NCBI RefSeq assembly: GCF_024139115.2
Contig: NC_085141.1
Location: forward strand, 67,620,675-67,684,674
Source of the DNA: Armigeres subalbatus
Taxonomy: Eukaryota > Arthropoda > Insecta > Diptera > Culicidae
DNA length: 64,000 bases
Direction: 5' to 3'
Below the pieces are notes generated by a model, which was given only the letters and a program-made list of their open reading frames with translations, did not search any database and was not told the DNA's origin. This document shows, one piece after another, positions 1 to 11,118 of the stretch. The first letter of the stretch is position 1; each line of letters starts with the position of its first letter. The translations under genes and the position numbers were made by a program.

Positions 1-319
1 TCTTCCACGAAATACATTTTCATGATTATAATCTCGGATTTTCTACCTAGCGGTAACATTACTTCAACGGATAATATTGTTGACTACCGTTTCAAAAAAA
101 AATTAGGCGCTTTTGACTGACACATCAAATGATCATCTTCGCCTCAATGGTCATCTTCCCCCCATATGACGGTAGTTGGAACAGTGACCCATTCTTATCC
201 CCATTTGACCCATTGTCACCCCCGACGACGGTAGTTCACTATTTTTAGTTTTAATTCTTTCAAAATTGACGCATTCAGGCTTCAGATTGATTATTTGTTT
301 ACAATCTAACATCCTAAAT

Positions 320-552
320 CAATATTTTACAATTTCTGATCATAATACCTGGTTTACAGTTGGCATTTGAGTAATAAAACGGCCTACTTTTCCATACCAA
401 TGACATGGGTGCTTTAATGAACACTATGCAACTCAAATGAGTTGCATAATAGTAGTTTGTGCAACAAGTTGCAAAAAGATGATTTTTTCTAGACACATTT
501 TATAAGCGAGAAAGGCATCATCACCGCTAGGTGGATTAATCTGGGTTTTACG
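320..552 (+). repeat. Dispersed repeat fragments (families B and A)
   Basis: The stretch near 332-470 is nearly the same as 33108-33240 (shared words such as ctgatcataatacctggttt and aaaacggcctactttt). The end at 505-550 (gagaaaggcatcatc, gctaggtggattaatctggg) is the same 3' end seen at 33783-33827 and 52953-52995. These are fragments of two high-copy repeat families found several times in the window. Bases 1-319 hold no gene that I can see. Confidence 0.6.
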
Positions 553-556
553 TTAA

Positions 557-2596
557 TCTATATATATAAAACTCAATGTTTGTATGTTTGTATGTATGTT
601 TGTATGTATGTTCCAGCATAACTTCTGAACCCATTTACCGATTTAAACCAAATTTGGAACACACATTCTTTATCTTGAGGAGACGACGATAGGGGGGTTG
701 GGCATGCTCTTTGGAAAAGGGGGAGGGTGTGGGGGGAGGGGTATTGCTTAGTTATCGGTCAACTCAGTGTAAATTCTGAACCCCTTGGCCGATTTCAACC
801 AAATTTAGAACACAAATTCTTTATCTTAAGGAGGGGACGGGTCGAGCATGCATTTTGGAAAAGGGGAGGGTATGGGGGGAGGGGTATTGCTTAATTATCG
901 ATCTACGCAGTTTAAATTCTGAACCCCTTGGCCGAATTCGACCAAATTTGGAACACAAATTCCTTATCTTAAAAAGGGGACGATAGGGGGTTAAGCATGC
1001 TCTTTGGAAAAGAGGGAGGGTGTGGGGGGAGGGGTATTGCTTAGTTATCGATCAACTCAGTGTAAATTCTGAACCCCTTGGCCGATTTCAACCAAATTTT
1101 GAACACAAATTCTTTATCTTACAGAGGGAACGATAGGGGGGTTAAGCGTGCTCTTTGGAAAAGGAGGAGGGTATGGGGGGAGGGGTATTGCTTAACTATT
1201 GATCAACGCAGTTTAAATTCTAAACCCCTTCGATTTCGACCAAATTTGGAACACAAATACTTTATCTTGAGAAGGGGACGATAGGGGGTTGGGCATGCTC
1301 TTTGGAAAAGAGGGAGGGTGCGGGAGGAGGGGTGTTCTTTACAAAAGAGGGAGGGTATGGGGGGAGGGGTATTGTTTAGCAATCGATCAACTCAATGTAA
1401 ATCCTGAGCCTCATAACCAATTTGAACCAAATTTGTATCAAATGTTGTCTGTCCTAAGGAAGCGATTTTAGTGGATGTGGTTAAGTCATTTAAAAAAAGG
1501 GGAGGGTGTGGGAGAGGGGGTATTGTTTAGTTATCGATCAATTCAGCATGACTTCTGAACCCATTTATCGATGTTCACCAAATTTGGAACCCATATTAAC
1601 TGTCTAAGGAAGACTATATCCAGGGTTGGGAAAAATCAAATTTTCGAAAAATCGAGAATGATCAAACTCACCCGCGATTTTACTTTTAAATTATCAAGTG
1701 ATTAAAACTCGCCAGCGATTAAGAATCGTTTGAAAATCATATCTTGATTTGAAGCATTTACCGTTACATTTTGAACTCTTTTTCCTCACTAGCATGAAGC
1801 AGATATAACGGGACTGTTAACAATTAGCTATTATTAGTGAAGATTAATGATTGAATGAAAATTCTGTGTTTATTATCGTTTGAGTACAAAATTTGAGAAG
1901 TTGTCGCCGATGACAACTCGCCTACTGTTTTCACGTGAGAAGTTTTCGCATGAAAATTGCAATCATTATCGTCTGATAATGATTAAGCACAACACTGACT
2001 ATGTCAGACTGGGTATGGGTGCCATAGCTAAATGAGAGAGAGGGTATATTCATTAAACGAACAGTTTAGTATACCTTTTTATCGCATAGGTCAATTCAAA
2101 CCAAACACGTAAGCACGTAATCCCTACCCAAAGGAAACTATTTTAGAGAGACTGGAAGGAACTTTTGGAATGGGATGGGAGGATTGGTTATTGTTGTTCA
2201 TCGGAATAATTGAATACCCAGTGAAAAGCAATGATTAATGTGTTTCCTTCTGAATGGTGGATGTGATTGCTTCTTCAAAAGTAGGCATTTGCCCGGAATA
2301 AGGCAATGGTGGGTGTGATCCCTTCTTTAAAAATATGCGTTGCCCGAATATGGCATCGATGAATGTTTTTCCTTCTTTAGAAATGGACGTTTTCACGGAA
2401 TAAGACCTTTCAAACCCACGATCCCTTCTTCAAAATCAGTCAATGTTTCCAAAAGCCTTCTTTTAATCAAATGATAAAGTATGAATAAGTAAACACAGCT
2501 ACCCTGTAGATCAATTGGTTTTATCATTTTCCGATTGTAAAAGAAAACTGCAAACCAAACTGGCAATTCCGAGCAAGGCCGGGTACATAAAGCTAG
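557..2596 (+). mobile_element. Helitron-like element carrying tandem repeats
   Basis: The left end TCTATATATATAAAA follows an A, and the right end GGGTACATAAAGCTAG precedes a T. This matches the TC...CTRR ends and A/T insertion site of insect Helitrons, and the right end resembles the common insect form ending in GCCGGGTC...CTAG. No Rep/helicase ORF is present, so it would be non-autonomous. The left half is a tandem array (listed separately); 1620-2596 is unremarkable AT-rich sequence. The boundaries are an inference, and the terminal hairpin expected before CTRR is weak. Confidence 0.4.
600..1620 (+). repeat. ~147-bp G-rich tandem repeat, about 6-7 units
   Basis: The marker word CATGCTCTTTGG (with variants) recurs at about 703, 847, 996, 1147 and 1293, giving steps of 144-151 bp. 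Each unit holds a run such as GGGGGAGGGTGTGGGGGG followed by AGGGG, a ttctgaaccccttggccgat block and a rattgcttagttatcgatc block. The later units are more degenerate. ORFs in this region are by-products of the repeat. Confidence 0.85.
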
Positions 2597-2791
2597 TAAT
2601 CAATAGTTCCAATAGGCTTAAGTTTGCTGGAGAGTTTCCGATTCGATCGATAATAAAATCTCGAAAATCCAACGAAAGATAAATGAGCTATTAGCGTTTG
2701 AAATCTGCCCTAACTTCGTGACAATCTCGAATTTGGAAATTTTCATTTGTCACCCTGTATCCGAGTCTTCCTCTTAGACGTAGTTTACGTC

Positions 2792-3054
2792 AAAAATCAT
2801 CCATCGTTCACACCGCGAAAATCGGACGACTGCGGTGGGCCGGGCACGTAGCCAGAATGTTGGACAGTAATCCGGTGAAAATGGTTCTCAACAACGATCC
2901 GATGGGAACAAGAAGGTGAGGAGCACAGCGAACAAGGTGGATCGATCAGGTGGAGGACGATTTGCGGACCCTCCGCAGACTGCGTGGTTGACGACGTGCG
3001 CCCAGGATAGTGCTGAATGGAGAAGACTTCTATGCACTGCACAGGACTCCGACC
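2792..3054 (+). pseudogene. LINE ORF2 C-terminal fragment
   Basis: The plus-strand translation, with stops, gives the LRWAGHVARM block and the downstream TRR...RW.DQV...L..LRG pattern. This is the C-terminal region of non-LTR retrotransposon ORF2, also seen on the minus strand at 13055-13729 and 62763-63100. It is a dead, 5'-truncated piece with in-frame stops. Confidence 0.7.
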
Positions 3055-3456
3055 TTAGTCTGGCAATAAATAACGACATTGCGCTGAATATTGAGGAGAA
3101 ATGCAGCCTTTTCGGTAAACATTTCTCAAGTGTATTCTCGGGCCTTCGTCTTCTCAGATTGACATTAGTAGAGCTGTAAGTGGAGTACCTAGCAATGTAG
3201 TGGATGTGGAGGTCTTTCATATACACGTTCAAATGGTATTGTCAGCGATACGTCAGACCAAAACATCATTTTCTCCTGAGCCTAGCGTACTTTCATTTGC
3301 CGTGCTGAAAAAATGCTCCGATATTTTAGCTGTTCCACTTTGTCTACTATTCAACCTATCACTCCAGCCGAGGAAATTTCCTGTCAGTGGAAATGTACTA
3401 CTATATTCCCAGTTTTCAAGAAAGGTGACAAACGAGATATGAGTAACTACCATGGG
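3045..3456 (+). pseudogene. LINE reverse-transcriptase N-terminal fragment (Jockey-like)
   Basis: Across two frames the translation gives a FGKHFSSVFS block and then a stretch ending PVFKKGDKRDMSNY. These are typical of the segment just before RT domain 1-2 in Jockey-type LINEs. It breaks off around 3456 before the catalytic motifs. There is a frameshift between the two parts. A G-run (3484-3495) follows. Confidence 0.6.
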
Positions 3457-3599
3457 CGTAGCCATGATTTCGAGTGAGGGAGGAGGGGGGGGGGGCAACT
3501 TTTTTAGGTTTTCTAAATTGTTATTTTTTCAGTAGTTTTTTTTAATAAAAACACATGAATATTAGTGCTCGGCACTATTTACTTCTAAGTTCCACAGTA

Positions 3600-6185
3600 C
3601 TCGTTAGCTTTTGGCGCGACAAGAACTGTTTTCGCAGCGCTCTTGCTTTGAGTTTCATTTTATCTCGTATGGTGTCGTTCGTTTCAATTTTAATCCGTCG
3701 GTTTTCTGTCCGTTAATTTTAAACTATCCGTCTAAGTAGTTACTGTTCCGTAACTTGTGCACTTGTGCAGTTTTTTTTTCTACCGGAAGACCGATTTCTG
3801 GCCATTTGTTCTTGCCAATGCAGGCCGAAGACAAATTGGAGAAAGTGAACTAATTGATTATTATCACTAAAGTGAAGCCAAGCCAAACCAGCGTTAGTGC
3901 TTAACCACAATCTGACCCAGGTTCGGAGAGTGGGAAAATACTACTACTACTCACCCTATACTCACCACCATCCGTGAGCCGGGTGCCCGGCAGAGAGAAC
4001 AGTGCGAGAAGCGCGATGATCACTTGAGCGAAGTGGGCTTTAAAGTGAAAGACCGTGACCGGAAGATCAAAAGGCAAAACTGAGGAATTCAAGAGCTTCC
4101 CGTATCGTGACTCGGCATCGCAGTGTTACAAGGCGGACACGGATAGTGAGTTGAATACTCGCACAAAGCGGAACGTAGGATAAGAGTCGGATAGCCAGAT
4201 CGGACAAAAATTCAGCTGTTTCCCTTTTCCTCTGGAAGAACCACACGAGAGAGCGCTTGTCGAGAGGTCTAAAACACCATCCGTCTTCATCAATCGTTGT
4301 CCTGAAGATACTCCATTCAGCTTTTTACCGTGCGGGAAACAGTATCTCCTGTTAGATTGTTTCAAGCAATCCACCGGTTTATCTAAGCCGCAAGATGTCG
4401 ATTAGCTCAGGGGGAGAGCCCCCTGGGAACAGCAACGAAGATCAATCGCGCTGGTGTGAGCCTATCAACCCTAACTCACGCACTATCGACGGCTCTCTTG
4501 CTGCACCCACTTTGCCCAGCTATATGGATCCGGAAAAAAAGCCACGGTGCACTGCACTTACTACGGATGAGCGGTAAGAACGATGCACCGCTACCAAACA
4601 TCCCTTTCGTCATTCGGAAATCCATTGAGGTCTATGCAGGGAAAATAGAAGGAGCGTTCAGCGAATCTGGCGGTAAATCCTATGCCCTAAGGGTAAGGAG
4701 ATTAGCCCAGGTTAAACGGTTATTAGGAATGCAAATGCTGCTAGATAACACCCCCATCACCATATGCGAGCATCCGACCCTCAACAGTACCCGATGTGTT
4801 GAAATGACCGAGGATGAATTAGCAGCCGAATTAGCACCACAGGAGTTAAGGAGGTCCGCCGAAGTGGAGAAGGGCGAGAAAACACGCCGGTTATAATCCT
4901 ATCGTGTCGTGGAACATGTTTTCCGGAATTCGTTGTTTTTGGCTATATTCGCTGCAGGGCTAGGCCTTACTTCCCGAGCCCAATGCAGTGCTTTAATTGC
5001 TGGTCTTTCGGGCACACTAAGACCAGATGTCAACAAAAGTGCCCTTCTTCTTCTTCTTCTTATTGGCATTACATCCCCACACTGGGACAGAGCCGCCTCG
5101 CATCTTAGTGTTCATTAAGCACTTCCACAGTTATTAACTGCGAGGTTTCTAAGCCAGGTTACCATTTTTGCATTCGTATATCATGAGGCTAGCACGATGA
5201 TACTTTTATGCCCAGGGAAGTCGAGACGATTTCAATCCGAAAATTGCCTAGACCGGCACCGGGAATCGAACCCAACCACCCTCAGCATGGTCTTGCTTTG
5301 TAGCCGCGCGTCTTACCGCACGGCTAAGGAGGGCCCATCAACAAAAGTCCCCTACTTGCGGTAAATGTTCAGAAGATCACCCAATTCCAGAAGACTTTTC
5401 GTGCTCCCGCATCAACTACTGCAAAGTATGTGATACAAAAGATCATAGCATCTCGAGCCGAGCTTGTCCTTCCTACAAACGTGAGAACGACATTCAGCGG
5501 ATTAAAGTAGACCAGGGACTCTCGTATCCGGCGGCTAGGAAGGTCTACGATCTAAACCATGGTCCAAGATCATACGCCAAAACCATTGAAAGAGTCAATA
5601 ACGCTGCCATCGACGAATTGAACCGTAAGCTCGATGAATTGACACGAATCGTCAAAGAAAAGGATAAGGAGATAGCGAAATTGAAAATTGTGCTTGCCAC
5701 TCGTTCTCCACCACCTCCTGATACACAAAACCAACCATACAACGATACCCTCAAACTAGTTGAGGAACAGTCGAAACAAATTGAATCGCTCACAACACAA
5801 GTAAGTTGTTTTCTCCAAGCAGTCATGCCAGCCAAATCGACTTCTGCAACAAAGCAAACGAATATATCCCTACCTACTGAACAAATCAAATTTGGGCCGG
5901 AAGCCACTGAACAAAATGTACCCGAACCAACACAAAAAATCAATTGACCAAAAACACATCCCAACCACAATCTACACTTCCCAAACGGTCTCTTTTGCAC
6001 ACTTCTTCGGTAGACCAGGCTCAACAACAGCAACAGAAAAAAGACGAAACAAAGAACTGGTAAGAGGTAGAAGAAGACTCCAAGATTGATTCAACCAAAG
6101 GAATCAACGACATCGTCTACGCTTTCGTCGAACTTCATAAGCAGAAGGAAAATAGTTTATAAGTTATAGTTACAAAATAAACTCA
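3600..6185 (+). pseudogene. LINE ORF1 (gag-like) with 5' leader, broken by Feilai SINE
   Basis: The likely ORF1 start is ATG 4395 (MSISSGGEPPG), after a roughly 0.8-kb leader. A frameshift near 4560 moves the reading into the frame containing ALRVRRLAQVKRLLGMQ. Zinc-knuckle coding follows: a CX2CX4HX4C motif at about 4984-5030 (CFNCWSFGHTKTRC), then CPTCGKC after the SINE. A coiled-coil-like, Lys/Glu-rich segment lies at 5610-5700. Feilai at 5041-5337 sits inside the knuckle region. No ORF2 follows before the MITE at 6324. It is a non-functional Jockey-type LINE remnant. Confidence 0.65.
5041..5337 (-). mobile_element. Feilai SINE
   Basis: On the minus strand it begins with a tRNA-like head (GGGCCCTCCTTAGCCGTGCG), has a B-box (GGGTTCGATTC), a unique body and a triplet tail read on plus as (CTT)n. 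An 11-bp target-site duplication TCAACAAAAGT lies at 5030-5040 and 5338-5348. Feilai is a tRNA-related SINE known from Aedes aegypti. It inserted into the LINE ORF1. Confidence 0.9.
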
Positions 6186-6323
6186 ATTTTCTACCAGCCA
6201 TTTTCCGCTGGCTTGTCTGTCCTCATTATCCCAAAGCAAACCTACTGATCGAAAACTCCCCCCATCCAAGGAACCAGCTGGTATCTGAAAACCAAAAAGA
6301 AAACTGCCTAAATTCTACACATA

Positions 6324-7146
6324 GGGTAAGACGGTATAATATGCCCCCCCCCTAAGGCAAAACCTTGATAACTTTTTACTTTTCATCGCAATTTATGCAA
6401 ACTTTGTGTTATTTGGTAGTGGAAGAAGTCGCAAATGCATTGCCCGTGAGTAGTCATATAAAAATATTACAGATAACACGTAATAATGCTTTTTTGAAAA
6501 GTCGTGAAAAAATGGATTTCAAAAAGTGTCTGGGCAATACGCCCCACCTTAGCCAAAGACGTTTCATAGCCCTTCATTAGTATTTTATCAATCCCATAAT
6601 AAAAAGGTTACAAATCCTTATATGCTTGACATTAAAAAAAACAACATAAGTCCATTTAACCAGGTTTGAATTACATTTCAATAATTTCCATATAATTTGG
6701 AAGCAACTGCTGCAAGCTCGCCGCGCTTGTGTTCAGTTGGTAAGGGCATATCGTCCTGCCTACACTGGGGCGTTTTGACCAGTGAAACATATTTTCGAAA
6801 ATCGTTAAGTTTTTGAAGATGGAAGCAATTTTATGTCATATTAACCACTGAGAAAAGTTATTTTTTCCCCAACTGTGTGTTCCCGTGCAAGTTTTGCGGA
6901 CAGTATGCTAGCGTCGCTCCAGAATGTTGAGCAAACAAACATTGAAAGTTACATCAAAACTGTAACTTTTTGTATTTTGCTATTATTGTCATTATGTAAT
7001 TCAAAAATACTTCCACATTCACAAAGTATGATGGGTTTACAAATATTTATAGGTACCAACTGATTTTGACCCTTAACTAGTTATAGTTTTCTAGAAATCA
7101 AAGGGGGGCGTTTTGGCCAGGTGGGGCGCATTATACCGTCTAACCC
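6324..7146. mobile_element. MITE, GGGTAAGACGG termini, copy 1
   Basis: The left end is GGGTAAGACGGTATAATATG and the right end is the complement of GGGTTAGACGGTATAATGCG. Both are flanked by TA, as in Tc1/mariner-type insertions. A second copy lies at 22088-23828. There is no coding capacity; the ORF at 6365-6580 is not conserved between copies. The element interrupts LINE-like sequence. Confidence 0.8.
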
Positions 7147-7382
7147 TACCTATCAAAACTGCCTAAAATTTCCAACCAATTGATTTTTCACGCCTTGCCT
7201 ACCACTACAGATGCGTCAAATACTGCAAATACAAAATACAAATACGTCGTAAGTGGAACCTGAATCATACCTAATTGGTATAACCAATAACTGGTAGCCA
7301 ACCAAATTGAAATAAGGTGAACTCTCCTATAATAGGCTACAACACATGGCTTCGTTATATTTAAATGGTTATTGTTTCTTAA

Positions 7383-8175
7383 CCCTTTATAAGGCAGACG
7401 AATCTGAACAATAAATTAACAAAAACAACAATAGGACACAATGTAGACATGGTATTAAACTCAAATGTATGTTTGTTATACATTAAACAGTTCAGAAACA
7501 TTGAAAAATTGGTGGCAATATAGTTGCCACTGCCCGCCAAGCGGTAAAACATTGGTGGCAATATAGTTGCCACTGCCCGCGAAGCGGGACAACATTGGTG
7601 GCAATATAGTTGCCACTGCCCGGCAAGCGGGAAAACAGGCAACAACAAAAATACAAAAAGATTTTTAAAAATTTGGTTTTACGTAGAACCAGTCAAATCA
7701 AGGTACGTTACATTTTTTGGTGAAGAGTCCTAGTCAGAAAACGCATTATAAGTGAAAAAAAAAAAAATTTCGCGTTTTTTCTCCCAAGGGGGGACCCTTG
7801 GGAAAAAAACACAATTTCGTCAAAAATCCAAAAACCAAATATACAGAAAGGCAAAGCTTTTTTCACACTAATCACGTAGTAATCTAACACAGGAGATTCA
7901 AAATAATTGATACCAACGGGAAAAAATATATCTTTGTCGTTTTTTTAACGAATTATAACTGAAAATCTTTCTTCCACTCGAAACTTACGATCTGTTCGTA
8001 AAAAAACTGTTCTCAAATTGACATTTCAATTTTTTTATGGCTCAAATTCATCTGGGTTGTTACTAGGAAGCAAATAAAGTCACTACATGTGAAATAATAA
8101 GTAGACCTCTTGTTAATAAATAGAAAAACATATTATTTGTTGGTGGCAATATAGTTGCCACTGCCTTATAAAGGG
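7383..8175. mobile_element. piggyBac-like MITE (TTAA-flanked)
   Basis: Perfect 15-bp terminal inverted repeats, CCCTTTATAAGGCAG, are flanked by TTAA at 7379-7382 and 8176-8179. The TTAA target and CCC-type ends are the hallmark of piggyBac elements. It has no transposase ORF. The middle holds three tandem ~54-bp units and a fourth partial unit joined to the right terminus (separate entry). Confidence 0.85.
7510..7635. repeat. Tandem double-hairpin units in the piggyBac-like MITE
   Basis: Three ~54-bp units start at ttggtggcaatatag near 7509, 7554 and 7594. Each has stem GTGGCAA/TTGCCAC around TATAG. It is followed by a second stem of the CCCGC-GAA-GCGGG type with small differences between units. 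The same word (ttggtggcaatatagttgcc) is joined to the right terminal repeat at 8141-8163, so the array probably arose from subterminal sequence. Confidence 0.8.
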
Positions 8176-8618
8176 TTAAACGTTAAGAAAAACTTTCAAT
8201 CTGTTATATATAAGACAATGCAACCAAACGATGGCGTGACCCCTTAGGTTGGGCACGATAGAAAGAGTTCCTCTAACTCCTTTCTCTTTAGTATTAGATA
8301 GTGATGAACTTATTTATAAAATAAAAAATCACTAAAATAAAGACAAAAAAAATCTAATTTCCAAAAACATTGAAACCAAATCCACAACCAACAGTAAAGG
8401 CTGGATCACAAAAGCGCGTTGCGCGTCGCGTCGCGCTAGGCGTTGACGTCAGCGTTTCGTACTAAAACGCAACGCCAATGAACGTGATGCATTCGCGTTG
8501 TTAACGTTATTAACGAACTTAGTATTCAGAAAGAATATAAAATCGGCTATAACAATTATTATAAAAATCCTGCATTCTTCCATAAGTTTTAGAAGTTCTC
8601 TCAGAAAAAAAAAACAAT
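8176..8618. other. No gene seen; short CpG-rich patch
   Basis: Nothing coding is visible. A short CpG-rich patch (8405-8500, gcgcgttgcgcgtcgcg and similar) stands out against the AT-rich surroundings. Similar gcgacggcgac-type sequence appears near 57700-57830, so it may be part of a repeat family. Confidence 0.4.
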
Positions 8619-9960
8619 ATGCAAGCTTTCTCCAGGAATTATTTCGACATTTGCTCCAGGAATTTTAACGGAAAATCTATCAGGGATTCTTTGGCAATGC
8701 CTCCAGCAACTTCTTCGGCAATTTCACTTAAAAATTCCACCATTATTTACTCCAAGAAATCCTCCACGAACGCCTTCGTAAGTTCTGCAGGGAATTTTTC
8801 AGATAATTTCTTCCTGCTGTTTCTCATAAAAAAATCTGAAAAACTGCACAGTGGAATTCCTCAAAATATTCCGGGGAAATTATGCAGAATTGCCTGTAAG
8901 CATTCCTGAGAATTCCACGAAAAATCTTCGAATTTCTTGTGTAAATTTCTAAAAAATTCTCCAGGAATTCTACCAAATCAATTCCAATTTATACAGAAAT
9001 TATACCGAAAATGAAATCCTCAATGGAATTTTGGTGGAATTCCTAGATTAATTACCAAAAAGACCCTGAAAAAAAATCCAGTGGAAACTTCAAAATTTCA
9101 ACTGGGAGATCCTCCAGGAGTTTCTCCGGAATTTGCTCCGAGAATTCTTCCAGGAGTTCCACCGGCAGTTCCGCCAAGAATTCCTCCAAGATTTGCTCCG
9201 AGAATTATTCCGGTAGTTCTATCGGCAGTTCCTATGGAGGTTCCTCTGAATTTCTCCAGAATTTCCTCCGGGAGTTCATACAGGCTTTCTTTCTGGAATT
9301 CATTTAGGCTTCTTCAGGAATTTGTATAAAAAATCCTCCAGAAGCTCCTCCGAGAATTTCTCTGGGAGCTCCTCAGAGAATTCTCCGGGAGGTTCTCTGA
9401 TGATGATGATAATCCAGCTACATACCCCTACAAAGGTTTCAGCTAGACGAGATTTATCTATGAGATGAATTCTCCTAGATTTTTTTCGGGAATTCTTCTG
9501 GTAGTTCCACTGGCAGTTCCTCCAGGGGTTTCTCTGAAAATTCTCCCGGGAGTTTCTTCACAAATTCCTCTGGGAGTAACTTAGAGAATTCCTCCGGCAA
9601 TTCATCCGGGAGTTTCTCCGGGAGTTCCTCTGGGTGTTCCTCTGCAAATTCCAGCAATTTTCAATGATCACCTTCCGATAGTTTCTCTGAGAGTTCCTTC
9701 GGGAGGTCCTATAGGAATTCTTCTAGGAGTTCCTCCTGAAATTCCTCCGGGAGTTATTACGGGTGTTCTTCCGGCAGTTCCTTCAGGAATTCCTCCGGGA
9801 GATCCACCGGCAGTTTCTACGAGAATTCTTCCGGGAGTTTCACCGGCAGTTTCTCCGGATGTTCCTCTGAGGAGGAACTTCCAGAGTAATTTCCGGAGGA
9901 ACTCCCGGAGGAAATTTCCGGGGGAATTCCAGAAGAAATCGCCAAATGAAACGATTCCTT
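8600..9960. repeat. Degenerate TTCCTCCGGGAG-type low-complexity repeat
   Basis: Words such as gaattcctccgggagttcc recur every 20-30 bases with heavy variation, and the 9-12 base cores read about equally well in either direction (ggaattcc, ctccggag). ORFs on both strands are Pro- or Glu-rich products of the repeat (for example EELPEKLPDELPEE). No start context or domain supports a gene. From 9960 to 10540 I see nothing recognisable. Confidence 0.7.
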
Positions 9961-10540
9961 TGGGAGCTTCCTTCTTCAGTTTCCTTCTGCGGCAGTTCTA
10001 GCCGTGACAAATAGTAATCCTGGATACTATGTTTAGATTCTATGACCAGATTTTTTTCGTTGATGTCCTACAGAACGAACTTCCGGATTAGTGTGAATAG
10101 GCGTCAACTTAGACGACACTGAAAATTATCGAGAACTTGCCAATATAAGGCCATAATGAATACTAACCTTCGATATAGAGTTTTCAATACAGTTTTTTCA
10201 TGGAATCTAAACGAATTAATAATTCGAAACTTTTCAGCAAATCGATCGCGAACCCAAGATGGCGATTAAAATATTGACAGCTTGCAAACTTTTATCACTA
10301 TGATTTGTTTTTGTTTTAATCGTACGCATGGTAAAATTACCAACATTAGTGTTTTTTCAACAACATATTTATTTATCTCGAATACATTTTCTAATAGTAA
10401 TTTTTAAAGTTATCCTGTGGTTAGAAATACCCCAACATTGTTTTCGGTGTAGGCCTAACGGCATAAGTAATGCGTTTATCCATCAGATCGGTTATGATTC
10501 AATAATTTTTTTTTGTATCCTCGTATAATAATTTAAATGT

Positions 10541-10949
10541 ATTGTAAAATTAGCATTAGCATTGAGCATTTCACACAAATTCGTAGGTGGTACAAGACAG
10601 GACTATTGTATCAGAGTAGCATCACTTTCATCCGTTACCACAGATATTGATTTGGGACTTGATTTGGAAGCAATGCACTCTCCAATAGTCGAGATCTGTC
10701 CTGGCCACGTCCTTGCGAATGCTGAAGACGGGGAAGGATGATTAGTTGGACACCTACTTAAGAAAGATGCAGATTACTCTACGACCTCTCATAGGTGCCA
10801 CGGGAGGTTTTGGGATAGTGTGGGAGTAGGGAATCGTTTTTATAGAACGTGAAGCAATACAAAGTAGGAAAGATACAAGCCTTGAATTGAACCCACGACC
10901 TCCTGTTTATAAGGCAGAAGCGGTAGCCACTAGACCAGCGAGCTCGTCT
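10541..10949 (-). mobile_element. tRNA-derived SINE with 17-18-bp target duplication
   Basis: The tRNA-like head on the minus strand reads GCTGGTCTAGTGGCTACCGC with B-box GGGTTCAATTC. A perfect direct repeat GTATAATAATTTAAATGT lies at 10523-10540 and 10950-10967. It brackets the element exactly and marks retroposition. A fragment of the same family is at 49058-49170 on plus. I cannot give it a family name with confidence. Confidence 0.75.
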
Positions 10950-11084
10950 GTATAATAATTTAAATGTTATGTTATGCATTTAATAAATTTACATTTTTGA
11001 ACGAAATGGGAAGCTGAAACACATTGTAACTGATTTGATTTCAACGGAAAAATGTGTAATAATTTTCCATTCTATTTTTTTCAG

Positions 11085-11118
11085 ATTACGCTCATTATGG
11101 GGGCATCCATGGATCAAA
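11085..11118 (+). other. Splice acceptor and 5' UTR of the LRR gene
   Basis: A pyrimidine tract followed by TTTTTTTCAG ends at 11084, in good acceptor form. The open frame runs upstream of it only by chance, from a TTG. The coding start is therefore best placed at ATG 11119, and at least one 5' UTR exon should lie upstream; I could not locate it. Confidence 0.6.

Noticed and set aside
600..1620. CRISPR-like array
   Set aside because: The units are ~147 bp, diverged and contiguous, without unique spacers, in a eukaryotic context.
5290..5337. tRNA gene
   Set aside because: It is the tRNA-like head of the Feilai SINE, with a target-site duplication around the whole element. The same applies to the heads at 10873-10945 and 56620-56697.
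9081..9657. Pro-rich and Glu/Leu-rich repetitive ORFs
   Set aside because: They come from the degenerate TTCCTCC repeat, occur on both strands and have no domain or gene context.
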